This document shows, piece after piece, positions 1 through 10,425 of a DNA stretch of 64,000 bases. Source of the stretch: Lachnospiraceae bacterium (GTDB taxonomy: Bacteria > Bacillota > Clostridia > Lachnospirales > Lachnospiraceae). Below the pieces are notes generated by a model. That model ran no database searches and had not been told where the DNA came from. It saw only the letters and a list, made by a program, of their open reading frames with translations. The stretch spans positions 1 to 64,000 of the forward strand of contig SVEZ01000010.1 of NCBI GenBank assembly GCA_015057115.1, read 5' to 3'. The translations under genes and the position numbers were made by a program. Every line of letters begins with the position of its first letter. Positions within the stretch are counted from its first letter, which is position 1.

Positions 1-99
1 TTAAAAATTTTCTCTTAGAATCTTTTCAAGGTTGTCTCACTGTTCAATTATCAAGGTTCTGTGCTGACTTTCGAAGCATTCCACTTCCGTGTCGCAACT

Positions 100-235
100 T
101 CTATATGTTACCATATCTTAGTCGCTTTGTCAACAACTTTTTTATTTTATTTTTTGTCGTTATCTGAAACATTCTGTAACGCTGTTTCAGCGACGTGTTA
201 TATATTACCACGATAACACGCCGCTGTCAACAGAT
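100..235 (-). promoter_or_regulatory. Tandem sigma-A promoters with leader reading out of the window to the left, probably an rRNA operon P1/P2
   Basis: Minus strand: TTGACA-17-TAATAT (225-230 / 202-207) and TTGACA-17-TAACAT (128-133 / 105-110). They are followed by a leader containing 'aaccttgataattgaacagtgag', typical of the 16S upstream leader in Clostridia. Confidence 0.7.
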
Positions 236-264
236 TTTTTTAATATTTTTAAGGGGTTTTTGAC

Positions 265-1998
265 TTAACTTTGTTTAGCTACTTTGTCCTTTTTCGGCTT
301 AACCATGGTATTAACGCCTTCAACTGCCAATACCAGTGACAGAATCATGAGAAGGATTCCGAAGATAACCTGTACCCATGGTCCCCAGTCAGCCTGACCT
401 GCTGTAATAACAGCAATCTGATCCTTTGTATTCAGTGCTAAAGATGCAATTGTTACAAACAGCATGAATACCATCGGAATCAACACCATCTTGTTGTTCT
501 TACCAACATTTGCTAACCAAGCTGCTACTGCTAACAAACCGATAGCGGCTAACAACTGGTTTGCGGAACCGAAGAGTGCCCAGATTTTTACGTAACCGTT
601 TACACCAAGTGCAACACCCGGAATAACGGTAATCAGAGTTGCTACATATGGATTACATAAGAATTTCTTGTATCCTGCTACGTTCTCCATAGTCTCACCC
701 TTAGTAGAATCAATCCAGAACTCCTGGAACATAAATCTTGCAAGTCTGGTTGCTGTATCCAGAGATGTAAGACAGAATGCGGAATATGTCAATACTAATA
801 AAGTATATAAAATACTATATGTACCCGGAATTGCATCATCAATCATGTGTGCAATACCACCGCCAAAGATAGCGGTTGCACCGGTTAATGCGGTATCCGG
901 ATGTGCTGCATTATAAGAATATGCATAAGCAATTGCACAAATGGTCATGATTGCAAGTACACACTCTAAAAGCATTCCACCGTAAGCAATCGGTTTTGCA
1001 TCTTTTTCTTTATTTAACTGTTTACTTGTAGTTCCGGAAGATACCAGTGAATGGAATCCGGAAATCGCTCCACAGGCAATTGTTGTAAACAATACCGGGA
1101 ATACATAGGATGTAGAATCCTTAGACTGAATCAGCGCAAGACTGTCCAGTGATGGATGGGATACTACAACTGCAATAAATGCCAGCGCCAACATTGCATA
1201 TAATAAGAAGCTGGACAGATAATCACGAGGCTGTAATAAAATCCATACCGGTGTTACGGAAGCTATTGTAATATAAATACCAACGATTACCATCCAGGTT
1301 GTCTGTGAAAAATAGATTGGATGGAAGTTGATTCCAACTGCAATGATTGCTGCAATTGCTACTACACCAATAAAGGAAGAAAGAAGCATTGGTGCATTTT
1401 TTCTGTATACGCAGAATCCAAATACAATAGCGATTAAAATAAACAGGAAAGAAACCATTGCTACCTGTGCATTTGCTTCGGAAGCTGCCTTATCCAATAC
1501 ACCGTCTACATAGGTTGCACCAAAGGTAGTTGCAACGATAGATGAGAAAGCAGCAACTACAAGAATCAGTGTCAGATAAGCGAAAATGATAAATAATTTC
1601 TTTGCTCTGCTAGACATATTTACGGCAATGATTTCTCCAATGGATTTTCCATCATGTCGTACGGATGCGATTAACGCTCCAAAATCATGCACACCACCAA
1701 AGAAAATTCCACCGATGAGAATCCATAAAGTACATGCCAGCCAGCCGAAGCCCATTGCCGCAGCACTGATAGGTCCTGTAATCGGACCGGCTCCTGCGAT
1801 GGAGGAAAAGTGATGTCCCATTAAGACCGGAGCCTTTGCAGGAACATAGTCCACGCCATCTTCCATGGTATGTGCCGGTGTTGCTTTATCACCTACTCCG
1901 ACACCCCACTGGTCGCAAAGCCACTTGCCGTAGAACAGGTAGCCTGCCAGAAGAACGGCACACCCAATAATTAGTAATACTAATCCATTCATAAACAT
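265..1998 (-). CDS. cstA: Carbon starvation protein CstA family transporter
   Basis: 577 aa polytopic protein; CstA motifs such as GHHFSSIAGAGPITGP and GAISGFHSLVSSGTTSKQ. Confidence 0.95.
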   Translation of the reverse strand: MFMNGLVLLIIGCAVLLAGYLFYGKWLCDQWGVGVGDKATPAHTMEDGVDYVPAKAPVLMGHHFSSIAGAGPITGPISAAAMGFGWLACTLWILIGGIFFGGVHDFGALIASVRHDGKSIGEIIAVNMSSRAKKLFIIFAYLTLILVVAAFSSIVATTFGATYVDGVLDKAASEANAQVAMVSFLFILIAIVFGFCVYRKNAPMLLSSFIGVVAIAAIIAVGINFHPIYFSQTTWMVIVGIYITIASVTPVWILLQPRDYLSSFLLYAMLALAFIAVVVSHPSLDSLALIQSKDSTSYVFPVLFTTIACGAISGFHSLVSSGTTSKQLNKEKDAKPIAYGGMLLECVLAIMTICAIAYAYSYNAAHPDTALTGATAIFGGGIAHMIDDAIPGTYSILYTLLVLTYSAFCLTSLDTATRLARFMFQEFWIDSTKGETMENVAGYKKFLCNPYVATLITVIPGVALGVNGYVKIWALFGSANQLLAAIGLLAVAAWLANVGKNNKMVLIPMVFMLFVTIASLALNTKDQIAVITAGQADWGPWVQVIFGILLMILSLVLAVEGVNTMVKPKKDKVAKQS

Positions 1999-2013
1999 TC
2001 TCCTTACCGCCTT

Positions 2014-2574
2014 TTAGGCTAATTTTATATTCGCTCTTCGCTTTATATGAGAAATGAGCTCCTTTATAAATTTCACCGTTGCTCTGGAATACCGGTTTCC
2101 TGTGACCTTTTCTTCCTGCAAGTTCACCGTCACGGTATGCATTTCCATCCAGCCCTTCAGTGAAAAATTAAAGTTCTTGTAAACCCTACACTTCTTAAAG
2201 CATTTCTCTGCCTCTTTACTTACATTCTCTGACAACACAACTGCCACCAAACGGGTGCACATATGCTGACGCTTCATATTCACCCTATCCAATTCAATAA
2301 GCGGCAATCCCACTTCCTGAGTATAGCGAATAATCTTCTCCGCCATCTCCTTTGTAAACTGGTGAGCATGAAAAATAAAAACATATTCATCCGATTCTGC
2401 CGTCCACATGCTGAACTCTTTGAAAACAACACATTGTGACTCCATCAGATGAAAATGGGCTTTTGCCACCAACGGCAAATCGCCGCCTTCTTCCGGGCTC
2501 TCCACCCTCTCAATGTCATAACAATTCTGATATCCCTTCAACAAATCATCCAAAAACTCTCTATACGCTAACAT
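2014..2574 (-). CDS. Conserved protein of unknown function upstream of cstA
   Basis: ORF 2014..2634; likely start MLAYREF at 2574 after a GAGGGTG-like RBS; no family recognised. Confidence 0.75.
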   Translation of the reverse strand: MLAYREFLDDLLKGYQNCYDIERVESPEEGGDLPLVAKAHFHLMESQCVVFKEFSMWTAESDEYVFIFHAHQFTKEMAEKIIRYTQEVGLPLIELDRVNMKRQHMCTRLVAVVLSENVSKEAEKCFKKCRVYKNFNFSLKGWMEMHTVTVNLQEEKVTGNRYSRATVKFIKELISHIKRRANIKLA

Positions 2575-2585
2575 AGCACCCTCAC

Positions 2586-2645
2586 TTGTCCGACATATAA
2601 CACTTGTCATACAACTACGATACCAAAAATACACACTACTGTCAA
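2586..2645 (-). promoter_or_regulatory. Promoter of the cstA operon with candidate FadR/GntR-type operator TTGTCCGACAT
   Basis: Minus TTGACA (2640-2645) - 17 - TATCGT (2617-2622); palindromic TGTCCGACA at 2586-2596 between promoter and start codon. Confidence 0.55.
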
Positions 2646-2682
2646 CATTTATTCATATTTTTCTGACAATTTGTGGAAACTG

Positions 2683-2716
2683 CAAAAAAACTCCCAATTA
2701 TTTTTGGGAGTTTTTG
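2683..2716 (-). terminator. Intrinsic terminator after the GntR gene
   Basis: aaactccca-attattt-tgggagttttt hairpin with flanking T/A tracts. Confidence 0.75.
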
Positions 2717-2725
2717 TTTTGTCAT

Positions 2726-3415
2726 TTATTTTTTGATAGATGACCTATTTAAAGATAACGCGTTCATACCATGTCGCAAATGGATACTCATGGCATGCTT
2801 GGCACCCACAGCATCCCGTTTACAAATAAAGTCCAGAATAATACGATGGTCATGTATACTGTAATAATCCAAGTCTGCCACCCTGTCATATACGTGCATG
2901 GCCTCTTCAATGGCATCATCTATCACAGGTAAAAGTTGGAGTAAAAATTCATTATGAGCCGCCATAACTATGGCATGATGAAATAACTGCGCCAATTCAA
3001 TATGTTCTTCTCCATTTTCAATAGCTGCATCCAGCAGCTTCTGAATCCGAACAATCTCCTGAATCTCCTTTTCCGTGGCACGTTCACAGGCAAACGCCGC
3101 CATTTCCGGTTCAAAAATCAAACGCGCTTCATACAGATCCTTTAACTCTTTTTCCACTTCCGCAAGTTGCACAAACTCATAAGCGTTCACCGGAACCTCG
3201 CTGGCCACAAAAGTGCCTTTTCCGCGGCTTACTTTTAAAAACCCTTGCCCTTCCAGCACTTTAATTGCCTCTCGAAGAGTGGATCTGCTAACTCCTAATA
3301 TTTCCGACAAGGAATTTTCCCCGGGAAGGCGCTGCCCTTCTTTCATCTTTTTTTCTTTGAAAACATAATCGCGAATCTTTTCTACTGTATTGCCCGTTAC
3401 ATTTTCTTTCCTCAT
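2726..3415 (-). CDS. FadR/GntR family transcriptional regulator
   Basis: N-terminal wHTH (GENSLSEILGVSRSTLREAIKVLEGQGFLKVSRGKGTFV) plus FCD-like C-terminus; start at MRKENV rather than the longer ORF. Confidence 0.92.
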   Translation of the reverse strand: MRKENVTGNTVEKIRDYVFKEKKMKEGQRLPGENSLSEILGVSRSTLREAIKVLEGQGFLKVSRGKGTFVASEVPVNAYEFVQLAEVEKELKDLYEARLIFEPEMAAFACERATEKEIQEIVRIQKLLDAAIENGEEHIELAQLFHHAIVMAAHNEFLLQLLPVIDDAIEEAMHVYDRVADLDYYSIHDHRIILDFICKRDAVGAKHAMSIHLRHGMNALSLNRSSIKK

Positions 3416-3437
3416 AATACTCCTCCTGGCAAAACTG

Positions 3438-4775
3438 CTATTTCTTCTCCTGCTCTTTTTCTTTTGCCTCTTCTGCTTCCTTAAATTCTTTCTTGTAGAA
3501 ATACTTATCAATCTTTTCTACCATGTTATCCGGCATGGTTTTTGGCACTGGAAATACCGCCGCATTTACCATTTCCTTTGCAAAATCCAATACATGCATG
3601 GTAGTTTTTAAAAGCGCCTCCGATGACATAAAAGTCATATGGTCATTCTTGCTATGGTAATAACCGGCTCCCGGCGCTGCAAATCTGGCAAAGCTAATAG
3701 CCGGAACCTTTTTATCCGCAAAGGGCATATTATCCGAAGAGTAAGTATCCTGTTTAACCTCCACGGCATAACCTTTCGCCTTCATAAAATACTCGGTAAA
3801 AATTCGCAAACTGTCATCTGCAGTTACCATGGCAATTTCACGTCCAAGGACTGTTCCTGCCATATCCACATTAATCATCAATACGTGTTTTTCCAAATCC
3901 TCTTCATGGGCTTTAACATAATACTTACTGCCCTCCAATCCAATTTCTTCGGAGCCGTACCACTGGAACCGCAGGGTTCTCTTTGGCGGATTCTCCTTGA
4001 AATAGCGAAGCATTTCCATTAAAATCACAGCACCGGATCCGTTATCATAAACGCCCTTACTAAATTCCACCGAATCATAATGGGCACCGAAAGATACAAT
4101 TTCCTCCGGAAAATCCGTTCCCTTAATCTCAGCATAAATATTTCTGGATTTTCTGGTTTCATTTTCGTTCTGCACGCAGATGTGAATTTCAGATGCATTT
4201 TTCTCCACCATTTCCATGGCATCTTTTACACGAATATGCGCTGCCGTGGTAATGCCATGCACTGTCATGGTTTTTCTTAATTTACGGGTTACAATTCCGG
4301 TATTCTTGGGATTATCGTAGTAATCTCCTCCCATAGTAACAAAGCCCGCAACTCCCGCTTTTAAAAGTCTGCGGTACTTTTCCACCGTTAACGGCATCTG
4401 AACCAGTACAAAGGCATCCTTCGCTCCTACCAGATTCGCATCCAATATGCTTTCCGCATAAACAAGGCGGGCAGTTATTCCCTCCTTCGGTGTACTCTTA
4501 CAGCACTTATACCCCGTTACTTCGTAGGTTTTCTCGTAAGGTGCTGTTACCTTCAAAGTTGCAACAGGCTGTTTTGCATCTTCAATATCAAATTCCTCAA
4601 TTTCCGGCTCTAAGCCAATTTCTTTGACTGCAGCTGCTAAGATACCTGCAGCCCTTTCCTCCTCCGGTGTACCTGCCATTCTGGTAAAAGCAAGCTGTTT
4701 CAATAAATTGTACTCCCTAGTTCCTGATAATCTCATGTCCCTTCTCCTTTTCCTTATAAAAAATCCTATTTTCAA
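3438..4775 (-). CDS. M28 family metallopeptidase
   Basis: GAHYDSVEFSKGVYDNGSGAVILMEMLRYF, WYGSEEIGLEGSKYYV, YYHSKNDHM motifs. Confidence 0.9.
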   Translation of the reverse strand: MKIGFFIRKRRRDMRLSGTREYNLLKQLAFTRMAGTPEEERAAGILAAAVKEIGLEPEIEEFDIEDAKQPVATLKVTAPYEKTYEVTGYKCCKSTPKEGITARLVYAESILDANLVGAKDAFVLVQMPLTVEKYRRLLKAGVAGFVTMGGDYYDNPKNTGIVTRKLRKTMTVHGITTAAHIRVKDAMEMVEKNASEIHICVQNENETRKSRNIYAEIKGTDFPEEIVSFGAHYDSVEFSKGVYDNGSGAVILMEMLRYFKENPPKRTLRFQWYGSEEIGLEGSKYYVKAHEEDLEKHVLMINVDMAGTVLGREIAMVTADDSLRIFTEYFMKAKGYAVEVKQDTYSSDNMPFADKKVPAISFARFAAPGAGYYHSKNDHMTFMSSEALLKTTMHVLDFAKEMVNAAVFPVPKTMPDNMVEKIDKYFYKKEFKEAEEAKEKEQEKK

Positions 4776-6133
4776 GCCTTACAAAGGCTCAAAATCTCTG
4801 TTACCGAGGAAATCCCCACAATCTCAATTCCCTCAATTTCCGGCAACCCCTTTCGGTTACTCTCCGGCAATACGCAGCGTAAAAAGCCTAGTTTCTTAGC
4901 CTCTCTCACCCGCTGTTCCGCCATGGAAACCGCTCGAACTTCTCCGCTTAAGCCGATTTCTCCGAACAATATGGTTCCCGGTGGCATAATACGCTCTTTG
5001 TAACTACTGATAATCGCTGCTGCAATGGCAAGGTCAATGGCCGGCTCCACCATACGAATTCCTCCTGCGATATTCACGTAGGCATCGCAGGATCCCAGAT
5101 GAAAGCCCCCTCTTTTTTCCAAAACAGCCATTAACTGGTTAACACGATTCAATTCTGCGCCTACAGTCGTCCTTCTGGGAATTCCCAGATTGCTCTGACA
5201 TACAAGGGCCTGCACTTCCAATAAAATCGGTCGGCTTCCTTCCATAGAACAAGCCACTACAGAACCGGAAGCATCTTTTGGTCGACCTTCCAACATAAAT
5301 TCCGACGGATTCTCCACCTCCCGGAGTCCCGTCTGCTGCATTTCAAAAACTCCGATTTCGTTGGTTGAACCAAAACGATTCTTGACGCCTCGCAGTATCC
5401 TATAGGAAGCGTGTCGGTCTCCTTCAAAATATAAAACCGTATCCACCATATGCTCCAAAACTCTCGGTCCTGCTACTACTCCTTCTTTTGTAACATGTCC
5501 CACCAAAAAGATTGTTATGCCCTTCCCCTTGGCAATTTGCATAAAGGTGTTCGTAGCTTCCCGAACCTGGGAAACACTTCCCGGTGCACTGGATACATCC
5601 TCTCCGTACATAGTCTGCACAGAATCAATAACCACCACTTCCGGCTTCTCCCCGTCAATCACTTCCTCAATCAGTGTCAGGGATGTTTCGCAAAAAAGTG
5701 ACAGGGAATTTCCGAAGGTTCCGATCCGGTCTGCCCGCATTTTAATCTGCTCCATGGATTCTTCGCCGGAAATATACAACACCTTTCTTCCCTGTTCCGA
5801 CAGGTTCTTGCAAACCTGCAAAAGAATGGTGGATTTTCCGATTCCGGGATCGCCTCCCACCAGAATCAGGGAGCCCTTTACCAAACCGCCCCCTAAAACA
5901 CGGTCTAATTCCTGAAATCCCACACTGATTCGTTCACATTCGTTAATACTTACCTCTGTGATAGGCGTAACCTTCGCCTCCATACGGCGCGCCCTGGTAT
6001 TCGGCGATGCTTTTACCACCTTTTCCTCAACAAAGCTGTTCCATTCTTTACATGCCGGACACTGTCCCATCCATTTGGATGATTCATATCCGCAATTTTG
6101 GCAAAAAAATACTGTTCCCTTTCCTTTCGCCAT
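4772..6133 (-). CDS. radA: DNA repair protein RadA
   Basis: C4 zinc motif CQNCGYESSKWMGQCPAC, Walker A GGDPGIGKST, KNRFGSTNEIGVF motif; overlaps the M28 start by ATGA. Confidence 0.97.
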   Translation of the reverse strand: MAKGKGTVFFCQNCGYESSKWMGQCPACKEWNSFVEEKVVKASPNTRARRMEAKVTPITEVSINECERISVGFQELDRVLGGGLVKGSLILVGGDPGIGKSTILLQVCKNLSEQGRKVLYISGEESMEQIKMRADRIGTFGNSLSLFCETSLTLIEEVIDGEKPEVVVIDSVQTMYGEDVSSAPGSVSQVREATNTFMQIAKGKGITIFLVGHVTKEGVVAGPRVLEHMVDTVLYFEGDRHASYRILRGVKNRFGSTNEIGVFEMQQTGLREVENPSEFMLEGRPKDASGSVVACSMEGSRPILLEVQALVCQSNLGIPRRTTVGAELNRVNQLMAVLEKRGGFHLGSCDAYVNIAGGIRMVEPAIDLAIAAAIISSYKERIMPPGTILFGEIGLSGEVRAVSMAEQRVREAKKLGFLRCVLPESNRKGLPEIEGIEIVGISSVTEILSLCKA

Positions 6134-6208
6134 TCTTCCTCCTTAACTGTCTCATGTATGAAACGAAATCCGGTCAGCCGACCGGATTTCTCTGTGTTTG
6201 CATTCTTA

Positions 6209-6622
6209 TTATTTCTTTGTCACAATGACGGAAGACTGCTCACCTTCACTTAATTCTACACCGATGGTAACCTTGCCACCAAGTCCGGTTTTCATAACGC
6301 CGGCATCTTCGCCATTGATATTGATGGAATACTCAGCCTCATCCATCAGCTCTAATGTAATCTGGGCATCTGTATTTCCTTCTACCGTAAACTTTACTCC
6401 CTCTGCAGTTTCACAAAGTCCGGTAACGGTAGTTCCCGGAACAGACTCATAAATGAACAATCCGTTCTTTTCTAATTTGGTAATCTCCTTGCAAGTCTTA
6501 ACCTTATAAATGTCTCCGCCAAATTTGAAATCGTCCAGTTTCGCCTTGGTTTCCAATTCATAATTTCCAAAACTGATTTCACCGGTCTTTTCGGCACGGA
6601 TTAATTCTTTCACTACTGCCAT
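6209..6622 (-). CDS. Conserved small protein (often auto-annotated 'endosialidase' in Lachnospiraceae), function unknown
   Basis: About 137 aa ORF starting MAVVKELIRAEKTGEISFGNYEL, between clpC and radA. Confidence 0.75.
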   Translation of the reverse strand: MAVVKELIRAEKTGEISFGNYELETKAKLDDFKFGGDIYKVKTCKEITKLEKNGLFIYESVPGTTVTGLCETAEGVKFTVEGNTDAQITLELMDEAEYSININGEDAGVMKTGLGGKVTIGVELSEGEQSSVIVTKK

Positions 6623-6733
6623 TTTTATCCTCCTTGTAGTCATAAGACTCTCTAAACGTGTATCTTAATTATAAACTACCCTTCCGAGAAATTCCAGCAC
6701 TTTAGACTTTTTTAAGAATTTCCTCACAGGTTA

Positions 6734-9175
6734 TTATTTTTTCACCCGGAAGGTGATTTTTTCCTTGCTAAGTCCAATGACTACTGCATCTCCGGCCTTC
6801 ACTTTTCCGGTTAAAATTTCCTCTGACAATGCATCCTCCAGCTTAGACTGAATCATACGTTTTAGCGGACGGGCACCGTACTTCTGATCGTAAGCCGTTT
6901 TAACGATATGTTCCTTTACCGCAGTGGAGATACTTAATGAAAGGTTCATATTCTGTTTGCAGCGTTTAACTAAAGTTGCTGTCTGAATGGTTACAATCTG
7001 CTTCATCTGCTCCATATTCAGGGCATGGAAGACTATTGTTTCATCTATACGATTTAAAAACTCCGGCTTAAAGATTCGTTTCACTTCCTCCATTACGCCG
7101 TTTTTCATGGTTTCATAGTCCCTCTTCTCATCCCGTACCGATGCAAATCCCAAATTCTTTGGTGCAATAATCGCCTGTGCCCCCGCATTACTGGTCATAA
7201 TGATAATGGTGTTTTTAAAATCCACCTTATGCCCCTGGGCATCGGTAATATGGCCGTCATCCAGTACCTGCAGCAAAATATTAAATACATCCGGATGAGC
7301 CTTTTCAATCTCGTCAAACAGAATTACCGCATAGGGATTCCGCCGTACCTTCTCGGATAACTGACCTCCTTCGTCATAACCCACATATCCCGGCGGGGAA
7401 CCAATCATCTTAGATACACTGTGTTTCTCCATGTACTCTGACATATCGACACGAATCAGCGACTTCTCATCACCGAAAACAGCCTCTGCCAACGCTTTAC
7501 TTAACTCGGTTTTACCTACACCGGTAGGTCCCAAAAACAGGAAGGAACCAATCGGGCGATTGGGGTCCTTTAATCCCACGCGACCACGTTTCACTGCACG
7601 TACTACAGCGCTAACCGCTTCTTCCTGACCAACCACACGTTTATGAAGCACAGCATCCAATTTCTCCAGACGTGCACTTTCTTTTTCTTCCAAACGCTTC
7701 AACGGCACCTTGGTCCATTCGGAAACCATAGCTGCCACTTCCTCTTCCGTTACAACCGCTTTCGGAGATTTCTTCCGGCTGGCAAGACGCTTATCAAGCC
7801 TTGCCAATTCCTCTTCCTTCTGAATCCGCTGTGCCTTAACTAAGGATGCCTCTTCAAAATGGCGATACATCAAGGATTCCTCGAAATCTTCCTGTAACCG
7901 CTCGATTTCTTTTTCCAAATCGTTTCGATTCTCCGGCACCTTTACCTGCAAAAGTTTCACTTTGCTGGCCGCCTCATCAATAATGTCAATGGCTTTGTCC
8001 GGCAAGTTCCGGTCATTGATATAACGGGCAGAAAGCTTAACTGCCGCTTCCACCGCCTCTTTGGTAATGGTAACCTTATGATGCTCTTCGTACTTGTGCT
8101 TCACACCATTTAAAATATCAATGGCAAGTTCTAATGACGGCTCTTCTACAATAATCGGCTGGAAACGACGCTCCAAGGCCGCATCCTTCTCAATATACTT
8201 CCGATATTCTTCCATGGTGGTGGCACCAATCAGCTGAATCTCACCTCGTGCCAAAGATGGTTTTAAAATATTGGAAGCATCAATGGCTCCCTCTGCACCG
8301 CCGGCGCCGATAATGGTATGAATTTCATCTACAAACAGGATGACATCTCCATCATCCTTAACTTCTTTCAGAATACGTTTAATTCGCTCCTCAAACTCAC
8401 CACGATACTTGGTTCCTGCCACAATACCGGAAAGATCCAGATTCAATAAGCGCTTTCCACGTACAGTATCCGGCACCATACCGTTAATAATCATGGTGGC
8501 AAGTCCCTCTACAATGGCGGTTTTTCCAACACCCGGCTCACCGATAAGACACGGATTGTTCTTTCCTCTACGGCTTAAGATTTGAATTGCACGCTGAATT
8601 TCATCCCGGCGTCCGATTACCGGATCCAGTTCCCCATCTTTTGCCATCTGAGTAAGGTCACGGGAATACTGCTCTAAAATTCCGGGCTCTTTGCTTCTTG
8701 CACCTCGTCCGGCATATTCCTCTCTAAAAAGGTTTCCCTCAATTCCCATGGCAGTCAAGATCTCTGTGTAAATTCGTTGATTATTGATGCCCATAGTATT
8801 AAGCAGACGGGCTGCAGCGCACTCCGGCTCTTTTACAATAGCCAAAAGCAGATGTTCCGTTCCAATCTGTTCATCCTGAAAACGGTTGGCCTCGTCCTCT
8901 GCCGCCTCAATAATCTTCACCGCACTGGGAGAATATCCTTCCCGCTCTTTTAATGCCACGGATGAACCCGGAATAATCAGCTCCTCCATTAAATGTGCAA
9001 GCTGCTTCGCATCCAGATTCTGAGCACGCAACACATTGGCTGCCACACCTTTCCCCTCCTGTAAAAGGCCGAGCAGAATGTGCTCTGTACCGACAAAAAG
9101 ATGTTTCATTTCCTTTGATGCCTGTTCTGCGCATTTTAACGCTTTGATGGCACTTTTGGTATACGCTTTCTTCAT
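6734..9175 (-). CDS. clpC: ATP-dependent Clp protease ATP-binding subunit ClpC
   Basis: 813 aa; Clp N-repeats, two AAA+ Walker A motifs ([31 protein letters not shown]), UVR-like linker. Confidence 0.96.
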   Translation of the reverse strand: MKKAYTKSAIKALKCAEQASKEMKHLFVGTEHILLGLLQEGKGVAANVLRAQNLDAKQLAHLMEELIIPGSSVALKEREGYSPSAVKIIEAAEDEANRFQDEQIGTEHLLLAIVKEPECAAARLLNTMGINNQRIYTEILTAMGIEGNLFREEYAGRGARSKEPGILEQYSRDLTQMAKDGELDPVIGRRDEIQRAIQILSRRGKNNPCLIGEPGVGKTAIVEGLATMIINGMVPDTVRGKRLLNLDLSGIVAGTKYRGEFEERIKRILKEVKDDGDVILFVDEIHTIIGAGGAEGAIDASNILKPSLARGEIQLIGATTMEEYRKYIEKDAALERRFQPIIVEEPSLELAIDILNGVKHKYEEHHKVTITKEAVEAAVKLSARYINDRNLPDKAIDIIDEAASKVKLLQVKVPENRNDLEKEIERLQEDFEESLMYRHFEEASLVKAQRIQKEEELARLDKRLASRKKSPKAVVTEEEVAAMVSEWTKVPLKRLEEKESARLEKLDAVLHKRVVGQEEAVSAVVRAVKRGRVGLKDPNRPIGSFLFLGPTGVGKTELSKALAEAVFGDEKSLIRVDMSEYMEKHSVSKMIGSPPGYVGYDEGGQLSEKVRRNPYAVILFDEIEKAHPDVFNILLQVLDDGHITDAQGHKVDFKNTIIIMTSNAGAQAIIAPKNLGFASVRDEKRDYETMKNGVMEEVKRIFKPEFLNRIDETIVFHALNMEQMKQIVTIQTATLVKRCKQNMNLSLSISTAVKEHIVKTAYDQKYGARPLKRMIQSKLEDALSEEILTGKVKAGDAVVIGLSKEKITFRVKK

Positions 9176-9200
9176 TTAAGTTTCCTCCACGCATTTTAGG

Positions 9201-9228
9201 AAAAAGACTTGTAGTTACCTACAAGTCC
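9201..9228 (-). terminator. Intrinsic terminator overlapping the stop codon of the upstream gene
   Basis: Minus GACTTGTAG-gtaa-CTACAAGTC followed by TTTTT; the stem includes the TAG stop of the 9219 ORF. Confidence 0.8.
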
Positions 9229-10358
9229 TTAAAATCTATAAATTCCAGGCTATCGCCCTCATCATCCTCTTCTTCTTCCTTCGCCTGTTCTACCTTCACC
9301 TTGGCTTTCAGATACTCGCCCTGCTTTTCAATGGCGCGCTTCTCATCGTAGTCGTCTTCCTCATAATCCTCATCATCATAGTCTTCTTCCAATTCTTCTC
9401 TACGATTGATTCCACGGAAAATAAAGATGTTGATAATAATCAACGCCAACACTACCACGCCAATAATCATGCCAAGCATCATTCTACGGTTTCCCTGTTT
9501 CAGACTATCGTAGCGTCCTTTTAATTTGGCATATTCTTCCTCAGATACACCACCTTCATTATCGCCTTTTCCGTCTCCCTGATTTCCAACTCCATAGGAA
9601 AGATATGGGCAGATATCCCCTGTCTTCTGATCATACAAATAATACCCGTTATTGGCATCATTTCCTTCCTCCACCAAAAACAGCACTGTCCAATCAGAAT
9701 TAGGATATTTCAATCCACGTACAGTCGTCTCCTGCACCGTAAGATCCACCGGTTCAAAACCTTTATTTACCAGCTCATTGTCAAAATCTTCGGACACCTC
9801 GTAAATAACTCCGTCAATCTGGAATGCTGGTTTGGCGCCCTTTGTAGACTCTGTAGTCTCCGGTTCTTCTTCCTCTTCTTCCGCCTGGTCATCCCCTGTC
9901 TTTGGCTCTTCGGTCTGAGGCTCTTCGGTAGTCCCCTCTGCTTCTGTGGCAGGAATCCGCACACCTCCGGCCGTCAATTCACCGGCACTGCTTGTTCCGT
10001 TTGCAACCACACGACATTCACCGGCTGCAATCGCTTTAAAGGTGACACTGATACTACTACCATTTGCAGTAATAGTATCTCCGGAATTCTGAGCACTCCC
10101 CGCATTACTGCTTGCATACTCAAACACGGATGTGTTAAATGTTATCTTCATATCCGCCGTTACCGATGCACCTGCTGCATCCTTGGCAGAAATATATACG
10201 GTAATCTTATCCCCTACTTCCACGGAATTCGCACTTAAGCCAAGTACCATTCTTCCGGCGGACGCATAGGTCTGTAAGGAAAGGCAGGGTGCCCAAAAAA
10301 GCGCTGTTGCAAGCAAGATCGCCAAAATTCGCCCTGTCTGTCTCTGTAACTTCTTCAT
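9219..10358 (-). CDS. Secreted membrane-anchored protein with cohesin-like domain and acidic C-terminal tail
   Basis: Signal peptide, cohesin-like NSVEVGDKITVYISAKD...ITFNTSVFEY, C-terminal TM and poly-Asp/Glu tail. Confidence 0.8.
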   Translation of the reverse strand: MKKLQRQTGRILAILLATALFWAPCLSLQTYASAGRMVLGLSANSVEVGDKITVYISAKDAAGASVTADMKITFNTSVFEYASSNAGSAQNSGDTITANGSSISVTFKAIAAGECRVVANGTSSAGELTAGGVRIPATEAEGTTEEPQTEEPKTGDDQAEEEEEEPETTESTKGAKPAFQIDGVIYEVSEDFDNELVNKGFEPVDLTVQETTVRGLKYPNSDWTVLFLVEEGNDANNGYYLYDQKTGDICPYLSYGVGNQGDGKGDNEGGVSEEEYAKLKGRYDSLKQGNRRMMLGMIIGVVVLALIIINIFIFRGINRREELEEDYDDEDYEEDDYDEKRAIEKQGEYLKAKVKVEQAKEEEEDDEGDSLEFIDFKDL

Positions 10359-10425
10359 CCTCTTCCTCCATAAGACTTTTTTCTTTCCTCTGCTATTATA
10401 CTCATTTTTCACAGCTTAATCAACC

